Source: Bacteroidia bacterium
GTDB lineage: Bacteria; Bacteroidota; Bacteroidia; Chitinophagales; UBA2359
DNA length: 64,000 bases
Assembly (NCBI GenBank): GCA_030427245.1
Contig: JAUHXA010000008.1
Location: 102,262-166,261 of the forward strand
Direction: 5' to 3'
The notes under the pieces: model-generated
The model's input: only the letters and a program-made list of their open reading frames with translations
The model's database searches: none
Told to the model about the DNA's origin: nothing
Translations under genes and position numbers: made by a program
Shown: one piece after another, positions 44,601 through 52,352 of the stretch
How positions within the stretch are numbered: the first letter of the stretch is position 1
Layout of the letters: each line of letters starts with the position of its first letter

Positions 44601-44726
44601 CCTGAAGTAAATTACTTTGGTGCTAGCGGTGATAACAATACCTCTAGCAACACAGTTCAAGGGTTTGATTTTGGAAATTACCCAACTGTAAAATCTGTGA
44701 ATTTTAACCTGAACGTTAAATTTTAA
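41691..44726 (+). CDS. SusC/RagA-type TonB-dependent transporter 1 (alginate oligosaccharides)
   Basis: 1011 residues from ATG 41691, the only start that puts the signal peptide (LTLFLMVILLFSVSLFAQ) at the front. Then come a carboxypeptidase-D-like domain (about 25-105, VSGKVTDTGNLPLVGVNVLI), the SusC box QIVVVGYGSVKKSDVTGSV and the plug domain (about 115-225, PLIVVDGF ... SMEILKDASATAIYGSRGSNGVVLV). A 22-strand barrel completes it, ending VNFNLNVKF with a terminal Phe. It imports oligosaccharides across the outer membrane with its SusD partner, which follows directly. Substrate inferred from the surrounding alginate lyases. Codon use is richer in TTA and AGA than in genes outside the locus. 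Confidence 0.9.
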   Translation: MNLKLTLFLMVILLFSVSLFAQDGIAVSGKVTDTGNLPLVGVNVLIANTTTGTVTDFDGNYQLKVDKGDELVFSYLGFVSQSITITDQTTLNVTLVEDDQVLDQIVVVGYGSVKKSDVTGSVSSVKSEELTAFPVLDAAQALQGRAAGVVVQSNNGGEPGAPINIKIRGNTSISANSSPLIVVDGFVGGSMPQANDIESMEILKDASATAIYGSRGSNGVVLVTTKKGKSGKLSVELNSTYAVQNTANKLDLLNASEFADYQNQIRANNDVSTPYPQGTADTDWQDEIYRTGNTQNHQLSVSGGSDKMNFYVSGNYFNQDGIVVNSGFERATFLSNVDAQVSDKLKLGLNLFGSRGTKDGVTTQSDGSVTVGGDDVISLAMRFAPDKPIQDENGNFTTNDAIGDEVDNPYAVATERVDETVSDDFRANVYANYDILESLTFKTTFGLSSENETRGIYQPSTLKITAGGVGGRARVTDAKRTSVLSENYLTYNTDIGKGNLTLLGGYSYQKNTTEAFAAAGTGFLSDAFSYYALGTATNPLQPASSLSEVEIQSLFGRVNFDFDNKYLLTATVRRDGASNFAANNKYAVFPSAALGWKISNEDFLINSETISSLKLRVSYGATGNPSISPYQSLSRFASLYASRNGQTVFAITPDQPANPDLKWETSYQTNFGIDLGLIDNRINLSLDYYNIDTKDLILGNNGIPEYFGFASDEILTNLGEINNSGIEIALNSKNIVDGDFRWSTDFNLSKNKNEVVALINDADLFGNAAPSYFSHDRSYVLRVGEEVGLFWGYDYAGVFQGGDAPAGTQTLAGGVAGDPLFVDVDGNGEITEADRTIIGNPNPDFTFGFTNNFSYRNFDLSIFFQGSQGGDIFNMTNVQLNNGDANTTRDYFNNAWTPSNTNTDQPRVGNNSNREISSRFVEDGSYIRLKNLALGYNLPLGVVESLGLQNVRFSISAQNLLTFTDYSGLDPEVNYFGASGDNNTSSNTVQGFDFGNYPTVKSVNFNLNVKF

Positions 44727-44889
44727 TTGAGTTAATGAATAAGAGTCCATTGATGTGATTTTTTGCAAGATGAAAAACATTAGGTTAAAAAAAAGACAAT
44801 ATCAATGGATTCTATTTTATATCTTTAGAGAATGGAGAAAGGATTTATTCCAATACCATTTTTTAGCTTTAACTTTTAAAAATAAAATA

Positions 44890-46422
44890 ATGAAAAATTT
44901 TAAATACTTTTTTATCCTTTTGTTAGGGTTTTCAATGGTAGGTTGTTCAGATTTAGTAGAAGAACCCGTAGGCTTATTAGCTCCAGATGGTTTCTTTCAA
45001 TCAACAGCCGATATACAAACAGCCGTTGATGGCGCTTTTACACATGCAATCAATGAAAAGTTTTGGGGAAGAAAACTTTCCATCGCATTGATGTTGCGTT
45101 CTGACATGGTGGATTTGGCATCTAACGAAACAAGAAGAGTAGAACATAATGAAATGACTACTCTCGCTAGTAATGGAATGATTAGTGAATTTTGGCCAAA
45201 AACATACCAAGGAATTGCGGCTGCTAATCAAGCAATTGCAGGAGCTGAATTGGTAAATGCAGCTGATGCCATTAAAAACCCAGTTACAGCACAGGCTTAT
45301 TTTATAAGAGCATTTTACTATTTTCATTTGGTAAGACAATTTGGGGCTGTTCCTTATATTGATGGACCAATAACAGATGCAGAAGCTGCCGCTTCTATGG
45401 TTAGAACTCCAGCCGCAGAAGTATATGCAAACATCATTTCAGATTTGGAATATGCTAAAACTTGGTTGCCAAATACACAACCTTCTAGGGCTATACCTGC
45501 TAAATCAGCAGCGAGTTCTTACTTAGCTTTGGTATATTTGACGATGGGAGACTATCAAAAAGCTTATAACGAAGCTAAAGAAGTGATTGACAATGCAGGA
45601 ACTTATGACTTAGCTTTAGAGCCAAATTTCCAAAATTTGTTTGATGCCTCAAAAATCGATGCTTCTAAAGAACCTATATTCTCATTAGATTATAATAATG
45701 TTGAAGCTCCTGACAATGCTTATGATCAGATAGCTCCAATGACGGGTATTAGAGGAGACGACAGGAATGCAGGAGGCGGTTGGTCTGTGGCTGTTCCTAG
45801 TCTTGCAGTATATGAGACATGGCCTGCAGGTGATTATAGAAGAGCGGTTAGTCTTGATGATGAAGCATCAATTGGCGGTGTGGTTGTCCCTTATACTAAT
45901 TTTGTTATAAGTGGACATCAGTTCGCTAAAAATCAACCCTATATTGCAAAATATACTCGTTTCCCAGGAGCATTTGCTCGTGGAAATGCTAGAGCGACAA
46001 GTAGCAATCATTCTATGATGCGTTATGCAGAAGTGTTGTTAATTGCTGCTGAAGCAGCTGTAGAACTAGGAGATAATGCGTCGGCAACTAATTACATCAA
46101 TCAGGTAAGAGCTAGAGCAAGAATGGGCGGTGATACGGAAACGGGTGCTGGTACTCCAGTAACAGTACCTCCTAGTACTGTTCCTGCTGACATTACAGGA
46201 ACGGTAACGGTTGCTGATGTTCTAGAAGAACGCAGATATGAGTTGGCCTTTGAATGTAAAAGATGGTATGACATTGCTAGAAGAAAAATTGGAGCAGAGG
46301 TATTCGGTGCTTCTGGTTTAGAAGGAGCAAAACCAGATTTTACTACAGATGATTATTTAATGCCATTACCTGCAGATGAGATAGAAAGAAACACCAACTT
46401 ATCTCAAAATCCTGGGTACTAA
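44890..46422 (+). CDS. SusD/RagB-type surface glycan-binding lipoprotein 1
   Basis: 510 residues from ATG 44890; the frame is open upstream, but the lipoprotein signal (YFFILLLGFSMVGC, lipid-attached Cys about 19) fixes the start. RagB/SusD features: the TPR-type helices FYYFHLVRQFGAVPYIDGP and AASSYLALVYLTMGDYQKAYNEAKEVI, the motif RYAEVLLIAAEAAVELG and the C-terminal ERRYELAFECKRWYDIARR ending NPGY. It caps the SusC barrel and binds oligosaccharide at the surface. Pairs with the susC just upstream. Confidence 0.9.
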   Translation: MKNFKYFFILLLGFSMVGCSDLVEEPVGLLAPDGFFQSTADIQTAVDGAFTHAINEKFWGRKLSIALMLRSDMVDLASNETRRVEHNEMTTLASNGMISEFWPKTYQGIAAANQAIAGAELVNAADAIKNPVTAQAYFIRAFYYFHLVRQFGAVPYIDGPITDAEAAASMVRTPAAEVYANIISDLEYAKTWLPNTQPSRAIPAKSAASSYLALVYLTMGDYQKAYNEAKEVIDNAGTYDLALEPNFQNLFDASKIDASKEPIFSLDYNNVEAPDNAYDQIAPMTGIRGDDRNAGGGWSVAVPSLAVYETWPAGDYRRAVSLDDEASIGGVVVPYTNFVISGHQFAKNQPYIAKYTRFPGAFARGNARATSSNHSMMRYAEVLLIAAEAAVELGDNASATNYINQVRARARMGGDTETGAGTPVTVPPSTVPADITGTVTVADVLEERRYELAFECKRWYDIARRKIGAEVFGASGLEGAKPDFTTDDYLMPLPADEIERNTNLSQNPGY

Positions 46423-46491
46423 AATTAAAACTCTATAGTGTTAGTCCTTGTTATTGAATTTTTCTTATTCAATTCACAATATTAGAATTAG

Positions 46492-46522
46492 AGGTCGTAT
46501 CGTTGAGATACGACCTTTTTTT
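46492..46522 (+). terminator. Rho-independent terminator after susD1
   Basis: A perfect 10-bp stem AGGTCGTATC / GATACGACCT with loop GTTGA, followed by seven T. It ends the first susCD unit and faces the AraC-type remnant. Confidence 0.85.
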
Positions 46523-46524
46523 GT

Positions 46525-46775
46525 TTACTCCATTTTAGCCCCCACTTTTCTATGCTCCCCAATAAAAGATTTTGGGCTTTTCAGCATAATCTTTTTGAAA
46601 GTCCTGCTAAAGTAGGAAACATCATTGAAGCTACATTGATAGGTAATCGTAGAAATGTTCTTATCCGTTTGGACAATGAGATTGCAGGTATGGTCAATAC
46701 GAATAGCATTGACCATTTGAGAAAATGTTTTTTTGGAATCGAATGAATATGGAATGATTGAAGAAGAGCTTAGGA
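46525..46775 (-). pseudogene. AraC-family DNA-binding domain remnant
   Basis: The minus strand from about 46716 reads as the second half of an AraC helix-turn-helix: NAIRIDHTCNLIVQTDKNIS, then YQCSFNDVSYFSRTFKK and KSPKSFIGEHRK. Upstream the frame continues as KKTFSQ and then loses similarity, with a better match in another frame (SIFIRFQKN), suggesting a frameshift or small deletion. No N-terminal sensing domain is present within reach. It is the broken end of a regulator gene, next to susCD where AraC-type or hybrid two-component regulators often sit. Confidence 0.6.
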
Positions 46776-46901
46776 AAATACTTGACTAAACGATATAAAA
46801 ATAAAGTATGGGAGGGAATGTAGATGTCAAATTGAAGTCAATACGAAAGGTTGGAGGCAAAATGTTGGCTAATTGTTAAAAAAAAACAGGATTTCCTTTT
46901 T

Positions 46902-46954
46902 TTTGTAAAAATATTTGAACTATATTTGTCACACCAAAAATTGGTAGACCAATT
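46902..46954 (+). promoter_or_regulatory. Promoter and GntR-type operator of the second susC unit
   Basis: TTTG (46902-46905), a 15-base spacer, TATATTTG (46921-46928), then a perfect palindromic-type operator AATTGGTAGACCAATT (46939-46954). It is almost a copy of the regulator's own control region at 40725-40777, including the bases CACCAAAAATTGG between the -7 box and the site, and the CCAAT before an ATG. It is the only strong promoter seen before susC2. Confidence 0.65.
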
Positions 46955-47335
46955 GCCAGTCAGCCAATATGAAAATAACGGGAAACATGCAGATATTTTT
47001 GAAATACCGTTGAGCAAGAACCCAAATTGGTATGCAAAACCAAACCATTGAATAAAGCTGCAATTTAAAACAAGAAATAGACGCTCATTTTAAGCAAATA
47101 ACAAGAGGATTGATGACGAAAAGTTGTTACCTTTTTCTTTATAGCTAAAATAAAACCTTTTAACCCCAATACTAAACAAGTACTTCAAGATATCAGAGGT
47201 GTAAGAACATTGAACTTGAAGGATGGCAAAAAATATTCAATGATTTTTTTGTCTCAAAAGAAACTTTTACTACTTAAAATAAAAGCCCACATGGCAGTGT
47301 GGACTAATGTATTATCACAATCAAAATGTTGCGTT
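46955..47335 (+). other. Long leader before susC2
   Basis: About 380 bases from the operator to the susC2 ATG. It contains a 14-codon frame starting at ATG 46969, reading MKITGNMQIFLKYR and then a stop, of unknown significance. No known riboswitch or strong hairpin was recognised. The susC2 frame itself is open from a TTG at 47210 without looking like a signal peptide. Confidence 0.35.
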
Positions 47336-50300
47336 ATGATATTAAAATTAACAAAAAAAATCAAACTTCTAAACTTAGCCTTTTGCTTGCTGGCAATTGT
47401 GCTATGTTTACCTCAGACTTTAGAAGGGAAAAGTTTTCCTTCGGAGCAATCAATTACCAGTGTACTTCCTACAGTTAGTGGGACAATTACATCTGAAGAA
47501 GATGGACTCCCGCTCATTGGTGTGACCGTTTTAGTGAAAGGTACTACCAATGGAACTATTACTGACTTGGATGGCAAGTATAGCATTGAAGCAGAAGAAG
47601 GTGATGTATTGGTGTTTAGCTACATCAGCTACAAAACCCAAGAAGTGACCGTTAGTGGTTCTACTGCTATTGACTTAGTCATGAAAACTGATGTGGCGCA
47701 GTTGGATCAAGTTGTGGTCATTGGATATGGCACATCAAAAAGATCCCACCTTACAGGTGCTATATCGAAAGTAACAAGTAAGGACTTGGATGAACTCCCC
47801 TCGGCTAGAGTAGATGAAGCACTGGTTGGAACAGTTTCTGGTGTGAATATACAGGCAACCGAAGGCGAGGCAGGTTCTGCACCTACTATTCGTATTAGAG
47901 GTACAGGATCTATGGTAGCTAGTTCTGACCCTTTGATTGTTGTGGACGGCTTAGTAGTCGACAATGATTTTTTAGGATCATTAGATATGAATGATGTAGA
48001 ATCATTCGAGGTATTGAAAGATGCAGCATCTTCGGCTATTTATGGTTCAAGAGGAGGAAATGGTGTTATCTTGATTTCAACTAAAGACGGGAAAGCAGGT
48101 AAAACTAAATTTGCCTATAATACCTATATCGGCTTTAAGGAAGCCAGACACAGCGATGCTTATTCCTTTAGTATTGCCGAAACGGCAGCAGCAGAAATGG
48201 CAGCAAATGGAGAATTATCAGACAGAACAAAGTATAAGCAACTCATAGGTGTTGACAGAGATTGGCAAGATGTCATCTTTGATGGTGGAACAATTCAAAG
48301 TCACTCGCTTTCTGCAAGAGGTGGTAGTAAAAAAACCAACTTTAGTGCTACATTTGGCTATCTTCATGATGAGGGTGTTTTGTTGACAGATGATTTCAAA
48401 AAATATAGCCTGAACTTGAAGGTAAATACAAAAGTGAGTGATCGACTTTCATTTGGTGCGAGTATTGCTCCATCTTATACCAACAGAAGAAGGTTTGATG
48501 GTTCTACACATGATATTTTGAGGCAAACATCATGGTTGCCAGTGTATCACGATGCGAATACCATTCAATTTGTCGATAGAAACACCTATCCAGATGTACA
48601 AATAGGCGATTATGCCAATCAGCGTCATTTTGACAACTACGACTTATATGGAGACGGAAGCACTCTTGTAGACATCAGCAATACTTCTAATGTTAATCCT
48701 GCTGCAAAAGTTTTGGAACGTGATAGAAATGATTATAAGTTCAAAATGTTTGGTAGCGTTTATGCACAATACAAGATTGCTGATGGTTTGAAATTCAGAA
48801 CAGCATTCTCAGGAGATTATCAGAATACTGAACAAGACAGATGGCAAGGCTTATATGCACATAGAAATGGTGCATCTAATATAACGCTTGATTTAGCGAC
48901 ACGAAATAGAATCCACCTAGTATCTGAAAATTACTTTACCTACGATAGAAACTTTGGTGCACATGACATTAATGCCGTTTTAGGGATGTCAGCAGAAACC
49001 TATGATACCAAAGAAAGTAGTATAACAGGAACAGGTTATGATTCTGATTTGTTACAAACGATTGCTGCAGCAACGACCATTTCAGGTGCTAGCTCTTCTG
49101 AATATGAAAGTAAATTCTTGTCTTATTTTGGAAGAATAAACTATGCCTTTAATAATAAATACTTAGCATCTGTAAGTATGAGAAGGGATGGCAGCTCTGT
49201 ATTTGGTCCAGATAATAAATATGGTAATTTCCCAGCAGTTTCAGCTGGATGGGTAATCAGTGAAGAAAGTTTCTTAAAAGACAACAATATCTTCGATTAT
49301 TTAAAGCTTAGATTTAGCTATGGACTGACAGGTAATAACAGATTAGATACAGGTGATGACCTTATTGATAACTACCCTTACGTAGCTCTACTTAACTCCA
49401 CTACTGCAGTAATAAATGATAATGTAGTTTCTGGATTTAATGCAATAAATATTGCCAATCCAGGATTAAAATGGGAGCGCTCGAAAGAAATGAACCCAGG
49501 TGTAGATTTTGCTTTGTTTAATGGTTTCTTGTCAGGATCTGCTGAGTATTACAAAAGAACGAGTGACCAATTGTTATTGTATAATCCGATATCTTCTACC
49601 ACAGGATTTACAGAAGCTTTGGTTAATTTAGGAGAAGTAGAAAACCGTGGTTGGGAATTAGAGCTAACATCAACCAATGTTAGAAATGGAAACTTTACTT
49701 GGACTACCACTTTCTTAGCTTCTAAAAATGAAAACGAGTTGATTGCTTTTGGTGATTCTGACGGTCAAATTCAAAATGTAGACAGTAAAAGAGCTGCAGA
49801 ATGGATCAATCAAGTAGGACAACCTATATCTTCCTTTTATGGTTGGGTAGTTGATAGAGACATTCCACTCGAATACCTAAATAACGCTTATCATCCTGTA
49901 GGTGGAGAAGCCCAAGATGTTTATGTAAAAGACTTGAACGGCGACGGAGTTATTGATGATGATGATAAAACAATATTGGGAAATCCTTATCCAGAATTAA
50001 TATGGAGTGTAACAAATAGATTTAGTTTTGCCGGTATAGATTTGAGCTTTATGTTCCAAGGTAGTCATGGTGCTGAAATCAGAAATATGGGAGACCAATA
50101 TTTGTTCAATCATTTTAACAGCAGCCAAGACTACAATACAGAAACAACTCCTGATCAAGATTTCATTAAGGAAAAAATATTTACGAATGATATTGTTCAA
50201 GATGCCTCTTATATAACTTTGCGTAATATAACTCTTGGGTATAATTTTGACCCCAATATTCTATCCAAAACAAACGTCTTTACCAAGGCTCGAGTTTACG

Positions 50301-50389
50301 TTACGGGACAAAACCTCCTATATGTAACTGCTGATGACTATACTGGCTACAATCCAGAATCTATTAGAGATACTAGCCCAACTACTTAG
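47336..50389 (+). CDS. SusC/RagA-type TonB-dependent transporter 2, truncated by an insertion at its 3' end
   Basis: 1017 residues from ATG 47336 (signal region IKLLNLAFCLLAIVLCLPQTLEG). CarboxypepD-like domain (PTVSGTITSEEDGLPLIGVT), SusC box QVVVIGYGTSKRSHLTGAI, plug (PLIVVDGLVV ... SFEVLKDAASSAIYGSRGG) and barrel, stopping at RDTSPTT. The stop codon TAG is created by the insertion starting at 50389. The original last 22 residues (Tyr, then GYQLAGSPIQKTVSVGLNLE and a final Phe) are found in frame beyond it. Without its last strand and terminal Phe the barrel is unlikely to be assembled by the BAM complex, so this transporter is probably inactive or impaired (inference). Confidence 0.88.
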   Translation: MILKLTKKIKLLNLAFCLLAIVLCLPQTLEGKSFPSEQSITSVLPTVSGTITSEEDGLPLIGVTVLVKGTTNGTITDLDGKYSIEAEEGDVLVFSYISYKTQEVTVSGSTAIDLVMKTDVAQLDQVVVIGYGTSKRSHLTGAISKVTSKDLDELPSARVDEALVGTVSGVNIQATEGEAGSAPTIRIRGTGSMVASSDPLIVVDGLVVDNDFLGSLDMNDVESFEVLKDAASSAIYGSRGGNGVILISTKDGKAGKTKFAYNTYIGFKEARHSDAYSFSIAETAAAEMAANGELSDRTKYKQLIGVDRDWQDVIFDGGTIQSHSLSARGGSKKTNFSATFGYLHDEGVLLTDDFKKYSLNLKVNTKVSDRLSFGASIAPSYTNRRRFDGSTHDILRQTSWLPVYHDANTIQFVDRNTYPDVQIGDYANQRHFDNYDLYGDGSTLVDISNTSNVNPAAKVLERDRNDYKFKMFGSVYAQYKIADGLKFRTAFSGDYQNTEQDRWQGLYAHRNGASNITLDLATRNRIHLVSENYFTYDRNFGAHDINAVLGMSAETYDTKESSITGTGYDSDLLQTIAAATTISGASSSEYESKFLSYFGRINYAFNNKYLASVSMRRDGSSVFGPDNKYGNFPAVSAGWVISEESFLKDNNIFDYLKLRFSYGLTGNNRLDTGDDLIDNYPYVALLNSTTAVINDNVVSGFNAINIANPGLKWERSKEMNPGVDFALFNGFLSGSAEYYKRTSDQLLLYNPISSTTGFTEALVNLGEVENRGWELELTSTNVRNGNFTWTTTFLASKNENELIAFGDSDGQIQNVDSKRAAEWINQVGQPISSFYGWVVDRDIPLEYLNNAYHPVGGEAQDVYVKDLNGDGVIDDDDKTILGNPYPELIWSVTNRFSFAGIDLSFMFQGSHGAEIRNMGDQYLFNHFNSSQDYNTETTPDQDFIKEKIFTNDIVQDASYITLRNITLGYNFDPNILSKTNVFTKARVYVTGQNLLYVTADDYTGYNPESIRDTSPTT

Positions 50390-50610
50390 TGCCTGAACGG
50401 AAACTCACAGAGGGTTTATAATCAATGTATTGTAGTTGAAAAAACATTTGAACTTTTTTGAAAATCAAAGAACTGATATAAGTTCAATAAATTCCTAATA
50501 AATGATAGTCAGTTTGCTATGGAAATACAAAAATTGCCTTAAAAAGTTCGTTTATTTAAGTATTTAGTTATGTTTTGAAATTCAGTTAGTTAAGGGTTTC
50601 CGTTCAAGCA
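50389..50610. mobile_element. 222-bp MITE-like insertion in susC2
   Basis: The ends TGCCTGAACGGAAAC (50390-50404) and GTTTCCGTTCAAGCA (50596-50610) are inverted repeats with one mismatch. The host sequence CTACTTA is duplicated at both borders (50382-50388 and 50611-50617); the duplication can also be read as 8 bp, ACTACTTA. No open frame of useful length lies inside, so it is non-autonomous. Removing it with one copy of the duplication restores the susC reading frame exactly, which proves insertion into a formerly intact gene. Confidence 0.85.
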
Positions 50611-50617
50611 CTACTTA

Positions 50618-50684
50618 TGGTTATCAACTAGCTGGGTCTCCTATTCAAAAAACAGTATCTGTCGGACTCAATTTAGAGTTTTAA
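50618..50684 (+). pseudogene. Stranded 3' end of susC2
   Basis: The displaced end of the transporter gene: in the restored frame it reads GYQLAGSPIQKTVSVGLNLE and a final Phe, then TAA. It has no start codon of its own and is separated from the body of the gene by the MITE-like insertion. Confidence 0.85.
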
Positions 50685-50704
50685 TAACAAATAGGTTTTA
50701 AAAA

Positions 50705-50820
50705 TTACTTCGTAGTTTTTTAAGCACCAAAACATCTCTACTTCAAAGAGGGAGTTTTAATGCGAATTCCCCCTTTGGAGGATAGAGAGATGTTATGAGC
50801 AAGGTGAAAAACTGCGAAAT
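50705..50820. repeat. Palindromic intergenic repeat between susC2 and susD2
   Basis: Nested inverted repeats: TTCGTAGTTTTT (50709-50720) with AAAAACTGCGAA (50807-50818, one mismatch), AACATCTCT (50731-50739) with AGAGATGTT (50786-50794), and inner CTTCAAAGAGGGAG against CCCCCTTTGGAGG. The core resembles the CCCCCTTTGAAG palindromes within the carboxylase gene at 37064-37190. It could alter the susC:susD expression ratio. Confidence 0.6.
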
Positions 50821-50855
50821 ATTATACGAAAGTCAATTAAAATAACAATAAATAA

Positions 50856-52292
50856 ATGAAAAATATACTTTTAATATTAATTTTTTCAATAGGGCTGATC
50901 TTCACTTCTTGTGAAAAAGATTACTTAAGCCCAAGTCCTACTTCTGCGGTTAGTGCTTCTAACTATTATACAACTGAAGCAGAATTGGAAGCAGGAGTAA
51001 ACAACATGTATGACGGAATTCAAGGAGTCAATATCTTGGCTGATACAGATGTTAACAACAATCACTCGATTCAATTCGAATATTACTTGACAGAAATGAG
51101 AAGCGACAACACCAGAACCAAAAGTAGCGAAGGTGAAGCCGCACAATTTGAAAGTCATACCATTACAACTACAAATGGTATCGTTACTGATTATTATAGA
51201 AGTTTTTATAATATCATATTTAGAGCCAATACAGTACTTGAGAATTTGGGTGTAGCTTCTGGCGCAAAAGCTGCTCAGTTTGAAGGAGAAGCCAAGTTTG
51301 TAAGAGCTTATGCTTATTTCAATTTAGTAAGATTATTTGGTGATGTTCCTTTGGTGGATCGAGTAATCGCTCCATTAGAAACGGATATCCAATTTACAAG
51401 AGTAGCTTCATCTACTATATATAACTTGATTGTAAGTGATTTTGAGACAGCTGCTAATCTATTAGACGATTCTTCTCAAACAAGAGCCTCTAAGTCAGCT
51501 GCTCAAGGATTATTAGCCAAAGTACATTTGACTTTGGGTAATTATAGTGAAGCAAAAGCTTTGTGTGAATCGGTGATGAGTGCGGGATTCTCTTTAGAGC
51601 CTAACTTCAAAGACGTTTTTTATAAAGAAGAAAACAATGAAGTAATATTTGCTATTGGATATGTTGGTGATGATACGAAGGACAGCCAAAATTTCTCAAC
51701 TGAATGGTTGAATGCAGTTGGAAGAACAAGTGGTGTTAACTATGTGACTGCTGACGCAGTGGCAATTTTGACTGAGAAAGGAGGAAACAGAACAGCATAC
51801 TCTTATCGTCAAGATGCACTTCAACCAACTCAGAATCAAGTGGTCAAATACCTTCCTAATGGTGACGAAAGCTTGGGAATAGCTCCTACTTCTAGTAATC
51901 CAAGTCTTGCAGGAAATGACTGGATAGTATTGAGATATGCTGATGTCTTATTGATGCATGTTGAAGCAATCATTAACTTAGGTAGTGGCATTAGTACAAC
52001 AGACCCAGCAGCATTGGCTTCCTTCCAAGCGGTTAGAGACAGAGCTGGATTGACGGATGTTGTAGTTAGTGTTTCTAAAGAACAATTATTGGACGAAAGA
52101 AGAGTTGAATTAGCTTTTGAGAATCACAGATTTTTTGATTTGGTTCGATTTGGAGTTGCTTCTGAGGTTCTTTCAGCACATGCTTCAGCTAATGGCTATT
52201 CTTTTTCTGATACTGATTTGTTATTACCTATACCTCAAAGAGAGATAGGACTTAGCAATGGTAAATTAACTCAAAATCCAGGTTACAATTAA
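50856..52292 (+). CDS. SusD/RagB-type surface glycan-binding lipoprotein 2
   Basis: 478 residues. Lipoprotein signal ILLILIFSIGLIFTSC (Cys about 19). SusD features: YYRSFYNIIFRANTVLENL, AKFVRAYAYFNLVRLFGDVPLV, the TPR helix SAAQGLLAKVHLTLGNYSEAKALCE, the segment WIVLRYADVLLMHVEAI and the C-terminal DERRVELAFENHRFFDLVRFG ending NPGYN. It is the partner of the interrupted susC2. The gene itself looks intact, so binding could persist even if transport is lost. Followed by the PKD lipoprotein gene in the same orientation. Confidence 0.9.
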   Translation: MKNILLILIFSIGLIFTSCEKDYLSPSPTSAVSASNYYTTEAELEAGVNNMYDGIQGVNILADTDVNNNHSIQFEYYLTEMRSDNTRTKSSEGEAAQFESHTITTTNGIVTDYYRSFYNIIFRANTVLENLGVASGAKAAQFEGEAKFVRAYAYFNLVRLFGDVPLVDRVIAPLETDIQFTRVASSTIYNLIVSDFETAANLLDDSSQTRASKSAAQGLLAKVHLTLGNYSEAKALCESVMSAGFSLEPNFKDVFYKEENNEVIFAIGYVGDDTKDSQNFSTEWLNAVGRTSGVNYVTADAVAILTEKGGNRTAYSYRQDALQPTQNQVVKYLPNGDESLGIAPTSSNPSLAGNDWIVLRYADVLLMHVEAIINLGSGISTTDPAALASFQAVRDRAGLTDVVVSVSKEQLLDERRVELAFENHRFFDLVRFGVASEVLSAHASANGYSFSDTDLLLPIPQREIGLSNGKLTQNPGYN

Positions 52293-52352
52293 TTCAAAAT
52301 CTGGATTATTTACAACTTATTATTTTATCATTCTTCAACATAAAAGAAAATT

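Noticed and set aside
46851..47051. Short plus-strand frame (66 codons) before susC2
   Set aside because: It runs through the promoter and operator at 46902-46954 and shows no protein-like pattern.
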